A DNA stretch of 8,977 nucleotides from an uncultured Pseudanabaenaceae cyanobacterium. Its GTDB lineage: Bacteria; Cyanobacteriota; Cyanobacteriia; PCC-9006; JAAUQQ01. Positions 6,335 to 8,977 of the stretch are shown here, piece by piece. The first letter of the stretch is position 1, and each line of letters starts with the position of its first letter. A program made the position numbers and the translations under genes. The notes beneath the pieces are model-generated. The model made no database searches. It was not told the DNA's origin and saw nothing but the letters and a program-made list of their open reading frames with translations. Location of the stretch: NCBI GenBank assembly GCA_938015405.1, contig CALLPZ010000491.1:1-8977 (forward strand). The letters are read 5' to 3'.

Positions 6335-8977
6335 TTAATCTAAGGGAGTTATGATCCCACGACTGCCATCTAGACGGACTCTCTGCCCCGTTTTCAGCCG
6401 TTGGCCCGCCTGGGTAATATCCATGACTGCTGGAATGCCATATTCCCGCGCCACGATCGCTCCATGGGACAACCGCCCCCCTGCCTCGGCAATGATGCCC
6501 ACGGCCTGACTTAAGAGGGGAGCCCAGCCGGAGTCCGTATAGGGGACCACAAGGATCGTTTGGGGCGGAAGGGTCGCCACATCCTGGAAACGCCGTAGCA
6601 CTCTAACCGTACCTTCAACCTCCCCGGCACTGGCACCAATGCCCTTCAGTGAGGCAGAAGAATCTAGTGGGGTTAGATCTTGTTGAGGCAAAGGCGGGCT
6701 ATTGCCATAAACCAGAGGCTGGACAGAGAGCGCTTCGTGGGCAGCAAACTGCGATCGCCTTGCCTCAACAAGTTGCTGCCAATTCCCATGCTCACCCAGC
6801 TCGATCTGCCGCTCCAGCTCTTCTAACTTCAAGAAGAACACGTCATCAGCCTCAGCCAGCAGTCCCTCCGTTTGCCACCGTTGCGCTAGCGCCATCAAGC
6901 TCCAGCGCAACTCAGCCAGCAAGCGACTATAGACCTCAGTCACCTGTCCCTTCAGAGTGATTCGCCCCTGTACCCGCTGAGCCTTCCTGCCAATGTTCAA
7001 GCCTCCTTTTAACTTGCTGTCAGGGATTCGGCGTTTTACTGCACTTGCCCCAGTAGATGAGGTCTTCGCTCCGTTCACATCCATCGCCGAGGAGGATGGA
7101 GTCGCCTGTAATTGCTGCAATAACGCTTTGACTGAGCTGGGATCTTCCTGCCAAGTCGGCACCGAAATATCTGTCCCCACCTCACTCAGATAGCCATAGG
7201 TTCGTAGGAATTCGTTTAATGAAGCTTCTGCATCCGCCGGAAACTGGGGGTCTTCTCCCCCCAAACGCTGTGGTGAATCATCGGCCAAATCCATCGAGTT
7301 AGCCTGGGTTGCAATCTCCCGCAATGCTTCTAGCGAGGCAATCTCTGGCAAAGCAGAATAGTCCAGTTGGGAATCCTCAGGTCGCCAAATGCCCTGCCGC
7401 ACCGCCGCACTCAGCGGCGCCATAATGCTGAAGTATGTCGCCCGCTCCAACGCCATCAAAATCGCCTGGATTCTTGACCACAATTGCGACGTCTCCAGGC
7501 TTTGCGCAGACTGGGATGCGAGTTCATCCAATAGGGGCTGGAAGGTCTGCTGCTGCGCCTGGGCAAAATCCTTGGCCAAAGAGAGCTCTCGCTGGGCCAA
7601 TCGCCACAGTCCAGGCAAACTGCGGAGCGTTGATTTAATCGGCGGCTTAGAAAACTTAGCGCCCCGCGTCAAAAACTCTAGGCTCTCAGGAGGGAGGCCC
7701 ATTCGTAGAAAGATTTCTCCCAGCAAAGTCGCATTGAAATAGGCATGGGAGTGGTGCAGATCCGCCGTCTGAGCGAAGTCTAAATCAACCGCCCTTTCAC
7801 CCAGAACAAGGGAAAAAATCTCACCCCAAACCCCGCAGGTAAGGGGCTGATTCACTGACCAGGTTAAAGGCCGAATCGCCCCCGGAATCACCTCAGCTGC
7901 AATCTTGCGCGTCCATAGGGGCAACATCGTTGTAACTGGTCGGGCTTGAAGCAACCAAAGCGTCTCACCGTCATAGGTCCATTCAATATCCTGAGGTAGG
8001 CCATGATGCCGCATCTCCAGATGCCGTACCAAATAGGCCACCTGCTCAACCACCATTTCAGGCACTCTGCCCAGTTCATCTTCAGATTGGAGCGAAACCG
8101 TCACATCTTTAGGCAAATGCCATCCGTCTGGCTCCTCCAACTTCCAGTCTTCAACCTCAGAAATCCAGGCGCGATACCGTTCAGGCGTATGCTCCCCAGA
8201 AACAACGTCACTGGCAGGACCGGCGATCGCTTCAATTACCACCACTCCAGGCTCCTGCCCCACCGGGTCTCGACTAAACGCGACCCCAGAATAAATGCCT
8301 TGAATCTGCTCCTGCACGACGACTGCCATGGCTTCTTCAGCCATGCCTCGGTCCTGGCGATATTGCCGCGCCGCTGCTCGGTTGTAAGAGGCAAAGCAAC
8401 GCGCGATCGCCTCCATGACATCAGCTCGATTGGTCAGGTTCAAAATACTCAAATACTGCCCCGCCGCCGAAGCCTGAACCGAATCCTCCCCCACCGCTGA
8501 AGAACGCACCACGTAGGGATGATCAACATCGGGAGTAACTTGATTCACCAATGCAACCGGATCGTCTCCTGGTGGCAACACCCAACCCGATGGAACGGGA
8601 TAGCCCTGGAATTTCAGCTTCGCCAACGCGGCAGCCTTATTGCCAACCTTATTGGCGTCGAGGGGTTTGGTTAGGGGGATGAGCGCGCGATCGCCGCGAA
8701 ATAGCTTAAACATCCCTTTCGAGCCACCTTGGGCATTTTGTTGGGGCAAGTCCAAATCATCAGGCATTTTCTGAGAAATCCAATAGAGCAATCCAGCCAA
8801 GCAAACCGCCGCCAAGCCATGGGCCTCATTCATCGGCTGACGCAACCAGACAATCATCGCCATCAGCACCAAGCTCACCGTCCGCCCCTGCTTCTGCTGA
8901 CGAAAAATCGTAAAACTAATGCCGCTGAGGACAAACACCAGCACCGCCGCCACCCAGTCATGGGCAACCACGCCCCA
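6335..8977 (-). CDS. Membrane-anchored PEP synthase/rifampicin-phosphotransferase-like protein, 5' end outside window
   Basis: At least 880 residues; the frame is open to the window edge, so the start is probably missing. Residues here count from a GTG at 8971. Three hydrophobic segments (about 5-23, 30-44, 51-66) come first; WVAAVLVFVLSGISFTIF and RTVSLVLMAM recall the last helices of the acyltransferase PlsY. An ATP-grasp PEP/pyruvate-binding domain follows (about 95-350), with KVGNKAAALAKL (108-119), VVRSSAVGEDS (154-164), SGVAFSRDP (228-236), DIEWTYDGE (328-336) and LLQARPVT (340-347). A long helical middle domain (about 350-775) contains a Ser/Thr-rich linker (about 647-675). The C-terminal phosphohistidine domain has GGRLSHGAIVAREYGIPAV (831-849), with His836 as the expected phosphate carrier. 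The order ATP-grasp, middle, His matches rifampicin phosphotransferases rather than PEP synthase, whose substrate barrel is at the end. Catalytic residues look intact; the acceptor is unknown. Confidence 0.85.
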   Translation of the reverse strand, partial: WGVVAHDWVAAVLVFVLSGISFTIFRQQKQGRTVSLVLMAMIVWLRQPMNEAHGLAAVCLAGLLYWISQKMPDDLDLPQQNAQGGSKGMFKLFRGDRALIPLTKPLDANKVGNKAAALAKLKFQGYPVPSGWVLPPGDDPVALVNQVTPDVDHPYVVRSSAVGEDSVQASAAGQYLSILNLTNRADVMEAIARCFASYNRAAARQYRQDRGMAEEAMAVVVQEQIQGIYSGVAFSRDPVGQEPGVVVIEAIAGPASDVVSGEHTPERYRAWISEVEDWKLEEPDGWHLPKDVTVSLQSEDELGRVPEMVVEQVAYLVRHLEMRHHGLPQDIEWTYDGETLWLLQARPVTTMLPLWTRKIAAEVIPGAIRPLTWSVNQPLTCGVWGEIFSLVLGERAVDLDFAQTADLHHSHAYFNATLLGEIFLRMGLPPESLEFLTRGAKFSKPPIKSTLRSLPGLWRLAQRELSLAKDFAQAQQQTFQPLLDELASQSAQSLETSQLWSRIQAILMALERATYFSIMAPLSAAVRQGIWRPEDSQLDYSALPEIASLEALREIATQANSMDLADDSPQRLGGEDPQFPADAEASLNEFLRTYGYLSEVGTDISVPTWQEDPSSVKALLQQLQATPSSSAMDVNGAKTSSTGASAVKRRIPDSKLKGGLNIGRKAQRVQGRITLKGQVTEVYSRLLAELRWSLMALAQRWQTEGLLAEADDVFFLKLEELERQIELGEHGNWQQLVEARRSQFAAHEALSVQPLVYGNSPPLPQQDLTPLDSSASLKGIGASAGEVEGTVRVLRRFQDVATLPPQTILVVPYTDSGWAPLLSQAVGIIAEAGGRLSHGAIVAREYGIPAVMDITQAGQRLKTGQRVRLDGSRGIITPLD

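Noticed and set aside
8003..8500. Plus-strand frame of 165 codons inside the dikinase-like gene
   Set aside because: It lies fully opposite the conserved ATP-grasp domain. Its His/Arg/Pro-rich translation is typical of an antisense shadow frame.

Overview
The window looks like chromosomal DNA of a cyanobacterium. Nine perfect GCGATCGC (HIP1) octamers lie in about 9 kb, roughly one per kb, where chance predicts about one per 65 kb. The protein set agrees: a DUF4278-type small protein, a BacA/YddA-like fused ABC exporter and a membrane-anchored PEP-synthase-like protein. I cannot fix the genus. I see no transposase, tRNA, rRNA, CRISPR array or phage gene.

Layout. The left third is read rightward. 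A structured leader of about 300 bp comes first. It is followed by a small orphan gene (318-731) that resembles an acyl carrier protein in layout but lacks the usual serine. A hairpin terminator (769-803) separates it from a complete tRNA 2-selenouridine synthase gene (selU/mnmH, 950-2026). From there on every gene is on the minus strand. In transcription order these are: a long PEP-synthase/rifampicin-phosphotransferase-like protein that runs off the right edge (6335-8977), a 762-residue ABC transporter (3934-6222), a poorly coding AT-rich stretch with strong inverted repeats (about 3360-3933), a DUF4278-like small protein (2988-3359) and an EamA/DMT permease (1961-2923). The permease and selU converge and overlap by 66 bp at their 3' ends.

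How the parts may work together. SelU modifies the wobble uridine of some tRNAs and is probably its own transcription unit. The dikinase-like protein and the ABC transporter share orientation with a 112-bp gap and could be co-transcribed. The first has three hydrophobic segments at its visible start that resemble the end of a PlsY acyltransferase, so it may be a membrane-anchored phosphotransfer enzyme. The transporter has an extra block of about 140 residues in its membrane part. The DUF4278 gene and the permease are 64 bp apart and form a likely second unit. No single new system is obvious. The items most worth checking are the PlsY-like/dikinase fusion, the enlarged ABC membrane domain, the competing hairpins at 3511-3567 and the carrier-protein-like orphan.
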